Positions 24,342 through 33,415 of a DNA stretch of 64,000 nucleotides are shown piece by piece. The notes under the pieces were generated by a model. It saw only the letters and a list, made by a program, of their open reading frames with translations. It was not told the DNA's origin and searched no databases. The stretch is from an uncultured Lachnospiraceae bacterium (GTDB lineage: Bacteria; Bacillota; Clostridia; Lachnospirales; Lachnospiraceae), in assembly GCA_902779575.1 (NCBI GenBank), contig CACZBW010000010.1, positions 1 to 64,000 of the forward strand, written 5' to 3'. A program made the position numbers and the translations under genes. The first letter of the stretch is position 1, and every line of letters starts with the position of its first letter.

Positions 24342-26900
24342 ATGAGAGAATATACCATCACGATCAAACCGGAAGAGATACTCAGTCTTTTCCCCTTATC
24401 CATAAAAGAAAAACTGCAGGAGGAGAGCCTGCGTCTGGAGCAAAGGCTCACAGAGCGGATCAGCTACAGCGAGGATATCCGTATGAAATGCCCGGACGGC
24501 AGGGAAGCCGCCGCGCTCTCCGGCCTGTCTGATGACGAAGAAGCCCGCAGATTATTCGCTTACCAGCTGCAGGAGGAAGCCCTTCTGAACGGCCTGTTCA
24601 GCATCAAGGTCCGCTCCGGCAGGAATTCGGAAGCGCTTTTTCATTATCTGAAAAGTCACGTGAACCGTTCCCTTCTTTCCTCTTCAGAGAAGTACGCCCA
24701 GGCGGCTCTGCTGGCCGCCCACAGGGAGGAGGCGGACAACGGCGCGCATTCCTACAGACATAACCGCAGGCGGACGGCCAGCTCTGATTTCCGCTCCTGG
24801 AATGTGGCCGGCCAGCTTTCGGATGAACGGTCCCTTGGAAGGACTGCCGTATTTCAGTTTCTGGCACTCACGATCGGGCACCGGACAAAGCTCCTTCGCT
24901 CCGCGGCGGCGCGCTTTCAGCTGCTGCCGGTGCTGGAGATGCTCGACCTGTACGATTCGATCGGCCTGTCGACGCCGGAACATATCCCGGATCTGTTCGC
25001 GGAAGCCAGAAAAATCCGCCGCCATTTTGTGATTCACGTCGGCGGAACGAATACCGGAAAAACCTATGACGCCATGAAAATGCTGGCGCAGGCTCCGTCC
25101 GGGGTCTACCTCTGCCCCCTCCGCATGCTGGCTTACGAGGGCCGCGCAGTTATCGAGAAATATCATGTTCCCTGCTCCTTTGCCACAGGCGAGGAGAAGG
25201 AGATCAATCCGGAAGCAAAGCATATCTCCGAAACCATCGGGATGCTCGATTATTCAAGACATTACGCGGCGGCTGTGATCGATGAATGCCAGCTGATCTC
25301 CGGGGAAGACGGATCCCTTTATACAAATGCCATCCTGGGAGTCGCGGCCGACACGGTCTATGTCTGCTGCGCCGTGAGCGGGCTGGACATCACAAAGAGG
25401 CTGATCAGCCTCTGCGGCGATACTTATGAAGTGATTGAACACAAGCGCTCGAATCCTCTGATTTTTGAAAATGCCCCTTACGAGGGACCGCGCCGCTATG
25501 ACGCCTATATCGTTTTCTCCAGGATCGGCGCCTACCAGATGGCTTCCTGGCTCGAGGAACAGGGCATGAACCCATCTATCGTCTACGGCAAGCTCCCCTA
25601 CGAGGTCAAGATGGAGGAGGCGCGCAAATTCGAGGAGGGCGAGACAGACTGCCTCGTCGCGACCGACGCGATCGCCATCGGGCAGAACTACAATATCGAG
25701 CGGATTATATTCCGGGATATCACCAAGCATATCAACCGCAAAGAGATCCGTCTGGATTCCCAGACAGTCAAGCAGGTAGCGGGCAGAGCCGGACGCTACG
25801 GCAGATTTCCAGCCGGCTATGTCAACACTTATCATGCCCGGGACCGGGAAGAGATCCGCTCCAAACTGGAAGAAGCCGACCAGCCCTCCCAGACCGCCCC
25901 GCTGGAGCTGCCTGCCTTCCTGGTACAGACTGAACTGCCCCTCAGCCTGATCTACAAAGCCTGGACTGCAGCGGAATGCGGAGCCCCCTTCATCAAAGCG
26001 GACACTTCGGTGGAAGAATACATCTGCCGCCTGATTGAAGATGAGTTCAGTAAAATCAGCAAGGAACAGGAATACAGCCTGGCCTCTCTTCCGCTGGACC
26101 TGAAGGACAAAGACCAGCTGGAACTGCTCAGGCAGCTGCTGGCCTGCTACTGCAGCGATTCCGTTTCTTCCGGCCGGCGCAGGACGGATCCGGATGAAAA
26201 ATGGAAGTCTCTGCTTCCGAGCCAGTCCCTGCTTGACTCGATCCTTCGCTACAGGCCTCACCTGATGACCTGCGAGAAGCTCTGCAGGCTCCTGGACCTG
26301 GCCGCCTCCTTCTTCTATAAAATCCGCCGCGACGATCTAGCTTCCTGGTCCAACTGCCTGAAAGCCCCGATCCCGAAAAAGATCGCTCAGATCATGGCGG
26401 AAAGCATTCCGGAAGGAGAGCTTCGCTACGACAGAAAAACGGAAACCGCATACGAAATCGTCGAAGAGGAATTCACCGATCCGGAAAGCGGAATGCAGGA
26501 TACAAGAAGAGTCCGCAGGCCGGTTGATATCAGCAGCTGGCCGACCGCTTATATCTATCTGTCGGTTTCCGGACAGACCGAACGCAATACCGGCCGTTTT
26601 CCGGCAGGCGATTACAGCAAACTCTATTCTCATCACCTGGAGCAGTCCTTCGGAAATGAAGCGGAATATATCGACTACTTCTGCTACAGGCACAGGGAGC
26701 GGATCCCGGACTACTGCCGTTATGAACCCTATTACCGCTACACCGTCCGTCTGGATCCGCAGTTTATCGTCGAGGACAGGGGCTCCTGTTTCCTCGCGGA
26801 GCGTTTTGTAATCATCCGCTCCGAATACAGGGAGAATATCTCCCGGGCCGCTTCCGGCTGGTATAACCGGGGCGGCGGCAGAGGCAGAAGAGGCTACTGA
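24342..26900 (+). CDS. Suv3-like superfamily 2 RNA helicase
   Basis: An 852-residue helicase with the Suv3/mitochondrial degradosome signature. The start at ATG 24342 (MREYTITIKPEEI) follows GGAG and is favoured over ATG 24306, which lies in the promoter. An N-terminal domain of about 230 residues precedes the core. Walker A is GGTNTGKT (about 234-241) and motif II is DECQ (about 314), both Suv3-like; motif VI appears as QVAGRAGRYG. A long C-terminal region follows, ending in a Gly/Arg-rich RGGGRGRRGY tail typical of RNA binding. Suv3 proteins unwind RNA for degradation together with an exonuclease; none is encoded nearby. It appears to be a single-gene unit. Confidence 0.86.
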   Translation: MREYTITIKPEEILSLFPLSIKEKLQEESLRLEQRLTERISYSEDIRMKCPDGREAAALSGLSDDEEARRLFAYQLQEEALLNGLFSIKVRSGRNSEALFHYLKSHVNRSLLSSSEKYAQAALLAAHREEADNGAHSYRHNRRRTASSDFRSWNVAGQLSDERSLGRTAVFQFLALTIGHRTKLLRSAAARFQLLPVLEMLDLYDSIGLSTPEHIPDLFAEARKIRRHFVIHVGGTNTGKTYDAMKMLAQAPSGVYLCPLRMLAYEGRAVIEKYHVPCSFATGEEKEINPEAKHISETIGMLDYSRHYAAAVIDECQLISGEDGSLYTNAILGVAADTVYVCCAVSGLDITKRLISLCGDTYEVIEHKRSNPLIFENAPYEGPRRYDAYIVFSRIGAYQMASWLEEQGMNPSIVYGKLPYEVKMEEARKFEEGETDCLVATDAIAIGQNYNIERIIFRDITKHINRKEIRLDSQTVKQVAGRAGRYGRFPAGYVNTYHARDREEIRSKLEEADQPSQTAPLELPAFLVQTELPLSLIYKAWTAAECGAPFIKADTSVEEYICRLIEDEFSKISKEQEYSLASLPLDLKDKDQLELLRQLLACYCSDSVSSGRRRTDPDEKWKSLLPSQSLLDSILRYRPHLMTCEKLCRLLDLAASFFYKIRRDDLASWSNCLKAPIPKKIAQIMAESIPEGELRYDRKTETAYEIVEEEFTDPESGMQDTRRVRRPVDISSWPTAYIYLSVSGQTERNTGRFPAGDYSKLYSHHLEQSFGNEAEYIDYFCYRHRERIPDYCRYEPYYRYTVRLDPQFIVEDRGSCFLAERFVIIRSEYRENISRAASGWYNRGGGRGRRGY

Positions 26901-27030
26901 TACCGGCTGATAATACCTGCTAGAAAGAACTGCTGATGATATCAGCTAAAATACTTGCTGTTGACGCCGGCTAAATACCTGCTAAAAAGAACTGCTGTTG
27001 ACGTCGGCTGAATATACCTGCTGCGAATAC
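26901..27030 (+). repeat. 62-bp imperfect tandem repeat directly after the helicase stop
   Basis: ACCTGCTAGAAAGAACTGCTG at 26915 recurs as ACCTGCTAAAAAGAACTGCTG at 26977, and shorter sub-units (GGCTAAATACCTGCT-type) occur four times. The repeat begins at the stop codon and ends just before the terminator. Confidence 0.7.
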
Positions 27031-27036
27031 TGACAT

Positions 27037-27080
27037 AAAAGGCGTGTGAAAAATGAACGTTCATTTTCCACACGCCTTTT
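27037..27080. terminator. Strong bidirectional terminator after the helicase gene
   Basis: AAAAGGCGTGTG and CACACGCCTTTT are the outer arms, and the inner part (AAAATGAACGTTCATTTT) is also palindromic, giving a long near-perfect stem. Confidence 0.88.
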
Positions 27081-27183
27081 AACTGTTCGATAAGCCTTTA
27101 ATTGATATGCCAGAAGTCAGGCCGCCAGTATTGTTTATATGCTTTCTGCAGGCTATACTTTTGGCAAATGCATCAACCTTTAA

Positions 27184-27900
27184 TCAGAAGGGCGGATCAA
27201 CTCTCCGGATTACCAGCTGTTCCTTCTCCTCCCTCTTTATCTGCTCCACCCTGAGAACAAAGGGGAAACGGTCCGCAGCCACACACAGAGGATAATCCTC
27301 CCTCGGGAAAATATGCGCAAGAGCAGGATCAAAAAACTGTTCCGCTCCGTGATACCGTAATCTTTCGATCTCTTCCTCCAGAGGGAAATCTTCCCCCTTC
27401 AGAAGGGCCCGGATATAATGCGCCGCGATAAGATCCTCCGGAACGCTCTCGATCCCTGCTTTTCCCATGGCTATAATAGAAACGGTATCAGGGCGTTTCG
27501 CCAGGATATACGACGCGACAGCCTTCGCATTGACAAGGCTTCCCGTGAGGATCTCCTGCGCGCCGGCTTTTGCCGCATTGACGATACCCTGTGTTCCCGC
27601 GCTGGTCGAGTGTATCATCTCTTTCCCGTCAAAATCGGTATTTACGGCGTCCCAGGGGGAATTGCCCAGATCGCAGCCCTCCACCTTCGCGCCGCCCCGC
27701 TCACCCATGAGAATCCTGGACGGGTCCTCCTTTTTCAGGGCAAATGCCTCTTCCAGCTCGCCGACCGGATAACACAGGAGCGCCCCCCGGTCAAAGGCAT
27801 AGCATTCCGTGGTAAATGCACGGAAAACATCGATAATGACCGCGAGCCCTTCCGCCTGTTTCGCGCCTTCTATCAGTTCCAGAATCTGAATCTTCATCAT
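27184..27900 (-). CDS. ComB-like 2-phosphosulfolactate phosphatase family protein
   Basis: A 238-residue protein of the ComB family. Family motifs are AVIIDVFRAFTT near the start, GNSPWD in the first half and HSTSAGTQG near residue 97. ComB proper removes phosphate from 2-phosphosulfolactate in coenzyme M synthesis; bacteria without coenzyme M carry the family widely, so the real substrate here is open. The first Met is doubled (MMKIQ) and the ribosome site is weak. It is the third gene of thrC-membrane protein-comB, with a 59-bp gap. Confidence 0.8.
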   Translation of the reverse strand: MMKIQILELIEGAKQAEGLAVIIDVFRAFTTECYAFDRGALLCYPVGELEEAFALKKEDPSRILMGERGGAKVEGCDLGNSPWDAVNTDFDGKEMIHSTSAGTQGIVNAAKAGAQEILTGSLVNAKAVASYILAKRPDTVSIIAMGKAGIESVPEDLIAAHYIRALLKGEDFPLEEEIERLRYHGAEQFFDPALAHIFPREDYPLCVAADRFPFVLRVEQIKREEKEQLVIRRVDPPF

Positions 27901-27959
27901 TACGCCGTCACCCTGCCGTCACCGCAGCATCCTTTTTCCCCCGGAAGGTAAACTCCCGC

Positions 27960-28313
27960 TCAGGAGAAATACTCCCTCTCACCTCTCTTGATCTGCGTCG
28001 TAAACCAGATCAGAACCGCAAAAAAGATGCCGGTTACAAGCAGATACTGCATCGAACTCAACGGCCTTACATAATCGGAATAAAGCCCCACAGCACCGCT
28101 CAGGACCGCCGATAAGGCAAAGATCATGAGGCGAATCCCCATAAATTTCTTGTAACCTTCCATATCCCTGCATTTTTTCATGGAATTGGGCGGGATAAGA
28201 ATCCCTTCCTTTACAGTATCGCGGAAGACCAGAAGATACCAGCAGTACAGCAGATAGATTCCGGACCCGACAATCAGAATATCCACTAAGGAAAACACCT
28301 GACCCGTACCCAT
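27960..28313 (-). CDS. Small membrane protein
   Basis: A 117-residue protein with three hydrophobic helices (about 8-30, 58-78 and 87-107), separated by a charged loop (MKKCRDMEGYKKF) and ending in a basic tail. AAAAGGAG lies 11 bases before ATG 28313. It sits 35 bp after thrC. No family recognised beyond a general resemblance to conserved hypothetical proteins of Lachnospiraceae. Confidence 0.7.
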   Translation of the reverse strand: MGTGQVFSLVDILIVGSGIYLLYCWYLLVFRDTVKEGILIPPNSMKKCRDMEGYKKFMGIRLMIFALSAVLSGAVGLYSDYVRPLSSMQYLLVTGIFFAVLIWFTTQIKRGEREYFS

Positions 28314-28348
28314 AGCGCCGTTCGCTCCTTTTCTAAACTCTGCGAGGC

Positions 28349-29839
28349 TCAGTCAAGACCGAGCCATCTGCCAATCTCTTTCTCCATATCCTGCGGATCA
28401 ACCTGGCAGTCATGAAGGACAGGCGCCGTGCGGATATCTTCGATCGCCAAGGGAATCTTCACTCCCGAGATGTCCCTGAGCACATCAATCAGATCAAAAT
28501 CACTTCCCTCCGCTTTTGCCGGATCGATGGCCGTAATAACCGCCCTCAGGAACTTGTAGGGACTGGCGGTACTTGCAACCACCATGGGAACCGGATCACC
28601 GGTCTCCTCCCTGTATTTGCGGCAGACCTTCGACGCGACAGCCGTGTGGGTGTCAATCACATATCCGCTCCTTAAATATACTTCCTTAATCTCCTGAGCA
28701 GTTTCCTCCTCTGTGGCGTAATTGCCGTAGAAGTCTGAAAGCCCCTCTTTCATCTGCTCCGTAATGCAGTAGACCCCATCAGAGGAGAGTTCCTTCATCA
28801 GGCGCGCGGTTACAGAACTGTCCTCCCCCGCGATCCGGTAGATCAGCCGCTCCAGATTGCTGGAAATCAGGATATCCATTGACGGAGAACTGGTGAGGAT
28901 GAAATCACGGTTGCGGTCATAAGCGCCCGTCCGGAAGAAATCCACAAGTACCTTGTTCTCATTGGAGGCGCAGATCAGCTTCGCGACGGGAAGGCCCATC
29001 TGCTTTGCATAATATGCGGCGAGAATGTTGCCGAAATTCCCGGTCGGAACAGTGATATTCATCACATCACCCGGCTTGACCCTGCCTTCCGCCACCAGCT
29101 GGCCGTAGGCATAGAAATAATAGACAATCTGCGGTACAAGCCTGCCGATATTGATCGAATTGGCTGAAGAGAAACGCATTCCGTGTTCCTTCAGCTTCCT
29201 GTTCATGTCCGGATCCCGGAAAATGTTCTTGACGCCGGTCTGGGCATCGTCAAAATTCCCGTGGATTCCGACCACGTGGACATTGGCGCCCCTCTGGGTA
29301 ACCATCTGCCTCTCCTGGACAACGGAGACGCCGTCCTTCGGATAGAAAACGATGATCTTTGTCCCGGGGACATCCGCAAAACCGGCCATGGCAGCTTTTC
29401 CGGTATCCCCGCTGGTTGCGGTCAGAATCACGATCTCATCCGTGATCCGGTTCTTCTTTGCCGCTGTCGTCATCAGGTGCGGCAGAATGGAAAGAGCCAT
29501 ATCCTTAAAAGCGATCGTGGCTCCGTGAAAAAGCTCAAGATATTCTGTTCCATTCGCTTCCCTGAGCGGAGCAATCTTCTCTGTGTCAAACTTATCGTCG
29601 TAGGCGCGGTCAATGCAGCTTTGCAGTTCATCCTCTGTATAATCTGTCAGAAGAAGGCGCATTACCCTCCTGGCCGTCTCCCTGTAGCTCATCTTCGAGA
29701 GTTCTTCCCAGCTCCCGTCAAAAGACGGGATCGTCTCCGGAACATACAGTCCCCCGTCCGGTGCAAGCCCCTGGAGAACTGCCTGTGAGGCGGTCGCTCT
29801 GAGTTGTGAATCCCTTGTGCTTCTGTACATGATCTGCAT
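28349..29839 (-). CDS. thrC: Threonine synthase
   Basis: A 496-residue PLP enzyme converting O-phosphohomoserine to threonine. It has the long-form N-terminal domain (YRSTRDSQLRATASQAVLQGLAPDGGLYVPE) and the PLP lysine in HGATIAFKDMALS (about residue 113); the phosphate-loop region is seen as TVPTGNFGN. The start MQIMYRSTRD follows GGGGTAG; the ATG three codons downstream is an alternative. It heads a three-gene unit. No T-box motif lies upstream; the upstream region holds a 61-bp repeat. Confidence 0.93.
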   Translation of the reverse strand: MQIMYRSTRDSQLRATASQAVLQGLAPDGGLYVPETIPSFDGSWEELSKMSYRETARRVMRLLLTDYTEDELQSCIDRAYDDKFDTEKIAPLREANGTEYLELFHGATIAFKDMALSILPHLMTTAAKKNRITDEIVILTATSGDTGKAAMAGFADVPGTKIIVFYPKDGVSVVQERQMVTQRGANVHVVGIHGNFDDAQTGVKNIFRDPDMNRKLKEHGMRFSSANSINIGRLVPQIVYYFYAYGQLVAEGRVKPGDVMNITVPTGNFGNILAAYYAKQMGLPVAKLICASNENKVLVDFFRTGAYDRNRDFILTSSPSMDILISSNLERLIYRIAGEDSSVTARLMKELSSDGVYCITEQMKEGLSDFYGNYATEEETAQEIKEVYLRSGYVIDTHTAVASKVCRKYREETGDPVPMVVASTASPYKFLRAVITAIDPAKAEGSDFDLIDVLRDISGVKIPLAIEDIRTAPVLHDCQVDPQDMEKEIGRWLGLD

Positions 29840-29900
29840 AAAACTACCCCATTTTTCTCTGTCTGTATCTTCCTGGATACGCTGATCTATTTCTGTCCCC

Positions 29901-30046
29901 TCTGCTCCGGACAGATCCGGTCAGGGCCATTCATTCAGTTCTGTTACCGCATGGATGCAACTCTGCTCCAGCCACATCCGGTCAGGGCCATTCATTCAGT
30001 TCTGTTACCGCATGGATGCAGCTCTGCTCCGGCCACATCCGGTCAG
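29901..30046. repeat. 61-bp tandem repeat, about 2.4 copies
   Basis: Copies begin at 29901, 29962 and 30023 with TCTGCTCC and run through TCCGGTCAGGGCCATTCATT to GCATGGATGCA. The first two copies differ at only a few bases, so the duplication looks recent. It lies between the thrC start and the SleB-like gene's stop, a 308-bp gap that holds nothing else recognised. Confidence 0.9.
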
Positions 30047-30147
30047 AGGCCCTTCGCCGCAGAACGAATCTTTGAACACTTTCCTCTGCAAATATCAAAT
30101 ACGGACAAAACATTTTCCGGAAGCCCGGCTGCACAGTCCCGGACAGA

Positions 30148-31203
30148 TCAGCTCTCTCCCTCTGTCTCTTCGGACGCATCCCGGAATCTGTAAAAATCAT
30201 GTCCGCCGTGGGAGAACAGGTACACCAGCTCGGAATCAAACCAGTCCACGCTGCTCTTGGAGGAGTATTTCCGGGCAAGGAAAAACAGAGCTCCCTCCGA
30301 GATATCCTCTCCTTCTACGGCGCGCTTCACCGCGCTGATCGTGGTATCACTGATGCTGAGCGTTCCCATACGGCCGTCCTGGGTCGGAGAAAACTGTGCC
30401 TGCCCGCCGAGCCTCTGCCAGACAACGTCGTAAACATTGTCCGGAAAATGTTCATCTTCCACCCGGTTCAGGATGACGTCCGCAACCAGAAGCTTGCTCT
30501 TCTCATCCCCGCCGGTACACTCCGCTTCCACGATCTGGAGCAGAGTGTAATAATCCGTATAGCTCATCGGCTGGTTTTCCGATACAGTCTGCATCGATTT
30601 ATAGCCGATAGACGCAGCCGCCTCGATGGAACTTTCCTTCTGCGGATCAACCGGTTCCTTCAATGTAAACGTTTCTGCCGTCTGAAGGTCATTCACGAGG
30701 GCGTTCAGCAGCATCTTTGTCTTGCGGCGGATCCGGACATTCTCATCCCCGGCCTGCTCTTCCGCAAATTCTTCATCCTCGTTATTCTCCGTCAGCGCTC
30801 CCGCCAGTGTAACCGGAAGCACGTGGACACTGTCATCCCGTGAGGACAGTGTCTTCACGACCGAAATACAGAGAATGCATAAGGCCGCCGCGCAGAGCGC
30901 AAAGCAGGAGACCGCCAGCCGTCTGTCATTCAGCAGTTTCCTCAGCCCCGTCTGATCACGGGTCGCTTTTGCAGACTTCGGCGCACTTTTTCCCGTCAGC
31001 TTTCCGCCGGATTCCCTCCGTTCATGAACATCCGCCTTCCCTGACTGTTTTTTGCCGCGTCCCTGTATATCTGTTTTATCTGACAGTTTTTTACCGGACC
31101 CCGGTATATCTGCTTTATCTGACAGCTTTTTGCCGGGCTCCTGCATATCCGCTTTCCCTATTCTATCCTTCTTGATACGAAACAGGCTATATCGATCCTT
31201 CAT
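30148..31203 (-). CDS. SleB-like cell wall hydrolase with membrane anchor
   Basis: A 351-residue protein. A basic cytoplasmic N-region with a 13-residue repeat is followed by one transmembrane helix (LAVSCFALCAAALCILCISVV, about 97-117) and an extracytoplasmic linker. The C-terminal Hydrolase_2/SleB-type domain (about 205-335) contains LQIVEAECTGGDEKSKLLVADVILNR, with the likely catalytic Glu, and HGGHDFYRF at the end. SleB-type enzymes are lytic transglycosylases of spore cortex or wall. A consensus promoter directly precedes it, so it is independent of the his operon upstream. Confidence 0.85.
   Translation of the reverse strand: MKDRYSLFRIKKDRIGKADMQEPGKKLSDKADIPGSGKKLSDKTDIQGRGKKQSGKADVHERRESGGKLTGKSAPKSAKATRDQTGLRKLLNDRRLAVSCFALCAAALCILCISVVKTLSSRDDSVHVLPVTLAGALTENNEDEEFAEEQAGDENVRIRRKTKMLLNALVNDLQTAETFTLKEPVDPQKESSIEAAASIGYKSMQTVSENQPMSYTDYYTLLQIVEAECTGGDEKSKLLVADVILNRVEDEHFPDNVYDVVWQRLGGQAQFSPTQDGRMGTLSISDTTISAVKRAVEGEDISEGALFFLARKYSSKSSVDWFDSELVYLFSHGGHDFYRFRDASEETEGES
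31041..31157 (-). repeat. 39-bp coding tandem repeat in the SleB-like gene
   Basis: Three copies, starting at 31041, 31080 and 31119, encode the 13-residue unit DIPGSGKKLSDKT with variants. The period is exactly 39 bp. The unit's GGCAAAAAACTG core also appears in the non-coding repeat after ygiQ. Confidence 0.85.
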
Positions 31204-31230
31204 GTCGATATTTCCTCCTTTATATCGTAA

Positions 31231-31259
31231 AGTATAGATACGTGAAATCCGCTTGTCAA
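31231..31259 (-). promoter_or_regulatory. Consensus sigma-A promoter of the SleB-like gene
   Basis: TTGACA (31259-31254) and TATACT (31236-31231) with a 17-bp spacer, 28 bp upstream of the start codon, behind which lies AAAGGAGG. Confidence 0.9.
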
Positions 31260-31312
31260 TCGTGTCTTAATAATTTTGTTAAATTTTGTAACAATTATGC
31301 TTTTTCAGCTCC

Positions 31313-32716
31313 TCAGCGGTTCGCGAGCTCCTGGGAGACATCCTCCCAGGTAATTCCCCGCTCGCTCATGAGAACCATCACATGGTAGAGGAAATCCGCG
31401 ATTTCGTATTTGATCTCCTCCGGATTCGGATTCTTCGCAGCGATGATAATTTCCGCCGCCTCCTCACCGCATTTTTTCAGGATTTTATCGATCCCCTTCT
31501 CAAACAGATAGTTCGTGTAGGAGCCTTCCTTCGGATGCACCCTGCGGTCTTCAATCACGTCGTAGACGGATTCAAAGATCTTCATCGGATTGCGGTCCGC
31601 ATATTCCTTCTTCAGAACGGTCCGGTAGAAGCAGCTGCGGTTACCGGTATGGCAGGCCGCGCCGATCTGGGCGACTTTTACAAGGATCGTATCATTGTCG
31701 CAGTCAATACGCATCTCCTTCAGGTACTGGAAATTACCGCTTGTCAGTCCCTTTACCCATAATTCCTGTCTGCTTCTGGACCAGTATGTCATGACGCCGG
31801 TCCGCACAGTCTCGTCGAAAGCCTCCCGGTTCATATAGGCCACCATAAGAACTTCTTCATTCTTATAGTCCTGCACGACGACCGGAACCAGTCCGTCCGG
31901 GCCTGTCTTCAGATCATCCCAGGAGACCGTACTTGTATACATATTCACTTCGATCCCGGCATCTGCGCAGATTCTCTTTTTCTCCATGATGCCTGTCTCC
32001 GGATCCCGGAGGGTCCCGTCGCACAGTCCTGCAATGCGGGGAACTCTGAGAACAGCAATCATCTCCTCCGGACCCGGATTCTCCCCTTCGCAGAAAAAAA
32101 CCGTACAGGGCAGATCGGGGAGATCCGGACAAATCTGCTGCGGCGCATGCGATGCTCCGGCTTCTTTCTCTGCCATCGTCTGTGATCCGCCGCAGTGTGC
32201 CGCTTCATCCGCTGCTGCACCGATCCTGTGCTTCCTGCAGAAGGAGAGATCCGTCAGAAGAACCAGCGCGCAGGCATAGTTTCTGATATTCTCTGTCTGC
32301 CCGGCGCTCAGGGCGGCGTCCTTCCTCAGATCCAGGCAGACGGCGATCTTATCGCGGCCAAAGCGCTTGGAGACTTCCTCCAGCATTTCGAGATTGGATG
32401 TTTTCGATCCGTTCAGGACCGCTTTCCTGCAGCCGGCGTAGAGGATCTTCTTCACGTCCTCCACCCTTTTTATATTTCCCAGCCCCCACATGGGGATATC
32501 CACTTTTCTGGCCATCCGGCGCATCAGGGTGAGCGACAGATCATGTTCCTCATCGCTGTCCGACTGGTCGAAGATCAGAATCTCGTCGGCTCCCCGGTTT
32601 GAATAATATTCCGCGAGGCTGACCGCGTCTCCCCCTTCAAAGGGAAGCGGATCCGCCAGGCTCTTTACTGCCATGCCATCCTTCAGAATGATCGCGGAAA
32701 CCATATTTTTCAGCAT
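31313..32716 (-). CDS. hisIE: Fused HisI-HisE with an N-terminal HisF-like domain
   Basis: A 467-residue protein for steps 2 and 3 of histidine synthesis. Residues about 1-255 resemble a HisA/HisF barrel ([23 protein letters not shown], then VCLDLRKDA), but the catalytic first Asp of HisF's CLDV motif is replaced by Ile, so this part is probably inactive as a cyclase. Residues about 265-370 are HisI, with metal ligands DCDND and CHTGNRSC. Residues about 375-467 are HisE, with [21 protein letters not shown] precedes ATG 32716. It is the last gene of hisZ-G-D-B-IE. The three-domain arrangement occurs in some Lachnospiraceae. Confidence 0.9.
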   Translation of the reverse strand: MLKNMVSAIILKDGMAVKSLADPLPFEGGDAVSLAEYYSNRGADEILIFDQSDSDEEHDLSLTLMRRMARKVDIPMWGLGNIKRVEDVKKILYAGCRKAVLNGSKTSNLEMLEEVSKRFGRDKIAVCLDLRKDAALSAGQTENIRNYACALVLLTDLSFCRKHRIGAAADEAAHCGGSQTMAEKEAGASHAPQQICPDLPDLPCTVFFCEGENPGPEEMIAVLRVPRIAGLCDGTLRDPETGIMEKKRICADAGIEVNMYTSTVSWDDLKTGPDGLVPVVVQDYKNEEVLMVAYMNREAFDETVRTGVMTYWSRSRQELWVKGLTSGNFQYLKEMRIDCDNDTILVKVAQIGAACHTGNRSCFYRTVLKKEYADRNPMKIFESVYDVIEDRRVHPKEGSYTNYLFEKGIDKILKKCGEEAAEIIIAAKNPNPEEIKYEIADFLYHVMVLMSERGITWEDVSQELANR

Positions 32717-32785
32717 CAGTCAACTTCCTTCCTGAAGGCCGGTTCAGCTTTTCCGGCTCTTCTGACAATAAAACCCGCAGTCTTC

Positions 32786-33373
32786 TCAGATGGTTCCCTT
32801 CGTGGACAGGACGTCCGTAATCCTGGGATCATAAGTGACCGCCTGGTCAAGCGCTTTCGCGAAGGCTTTGAACATGGCCTCCGCCATGTGATGATCATTT
32901 CCGGGAGTAAGCACCTTCAGATGAAGATTCATCATGGCGCCGTAGGACACGGCGTAGAAGAATTCCTTTACCATCTGCGTGGACATATCCCCCATCCGGT
33001 CCGCCTGAAAATCAGCGTCGAACTGCAGATAGGGCCGCCCGCACAGGTCTACCGCGCACAGGACAAGAACTTCGTCCATCGGGAGGATCCGGTCCCCGTA
33101 GCGCTGAATGCCCCGTTTGTCTCCGACGGCCCTGGCAATCGCCTGTCCCAGGACGATGCCCGTATCCTCGATCGTATGATGGTCGTCCACCTGGAGATCG
33201 CCGTCCACCTTGATGGTCAGGTCAAAGAGGCCGTGCCGCGCGAATCCCTCCAGCATATGATCAAAGAAGCCTACGCCCGTATCGATCTGGGCCTGCCCGC
33301 TCCCGTCGAGATTCAGCTGAATCTCTATGCTTGTCTCCTTGGTATATCTTTCCACTTCAGCGATCCGTGCCAT
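32786..33373 (-). CDS. hisB: Imidazoleglycerol-phosphate dehydratase
   Basis: A 195-residue enzyme that dehydrates imidazoleglycerol phosphate to imidazole-acetol phosphate. Both metal-binding repeats are present: FFDHMLEGFARHG (37-49) with DDHHTIEDTG (63-72), and the second-half histidine clusters near HHMAEAMFKAFAKAL. It is the mono-functional form without the phosphatase domain. GGGGGA precedes ATG 33373. It lies between hisD and hisIE in the his operon. Confidence 0.94.
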   Translation of the reverse strand: MARIAEVERYTKETSIEIQLNLDGSGQAQIDTGVGFFDHMLEGFARHGLFDLTIKVDGDLQVDDHHTIEDTGIVLGQAIARAVGDKRGIQRYGDRILPMDEVLVLCAVDLCGRPYLQFDADFQADRMGDMSTQMVKEFFYAVSYGAMMNLHLKVLTPGNDHHMAEAMFKAFAKALDQAVTYDPRITDVLSTKGTI

Positions 33374-33415
33374 AGTATCCCCCGATTCTGCTGATTTTCT
33401 GCCGCCTGTCTGCGC

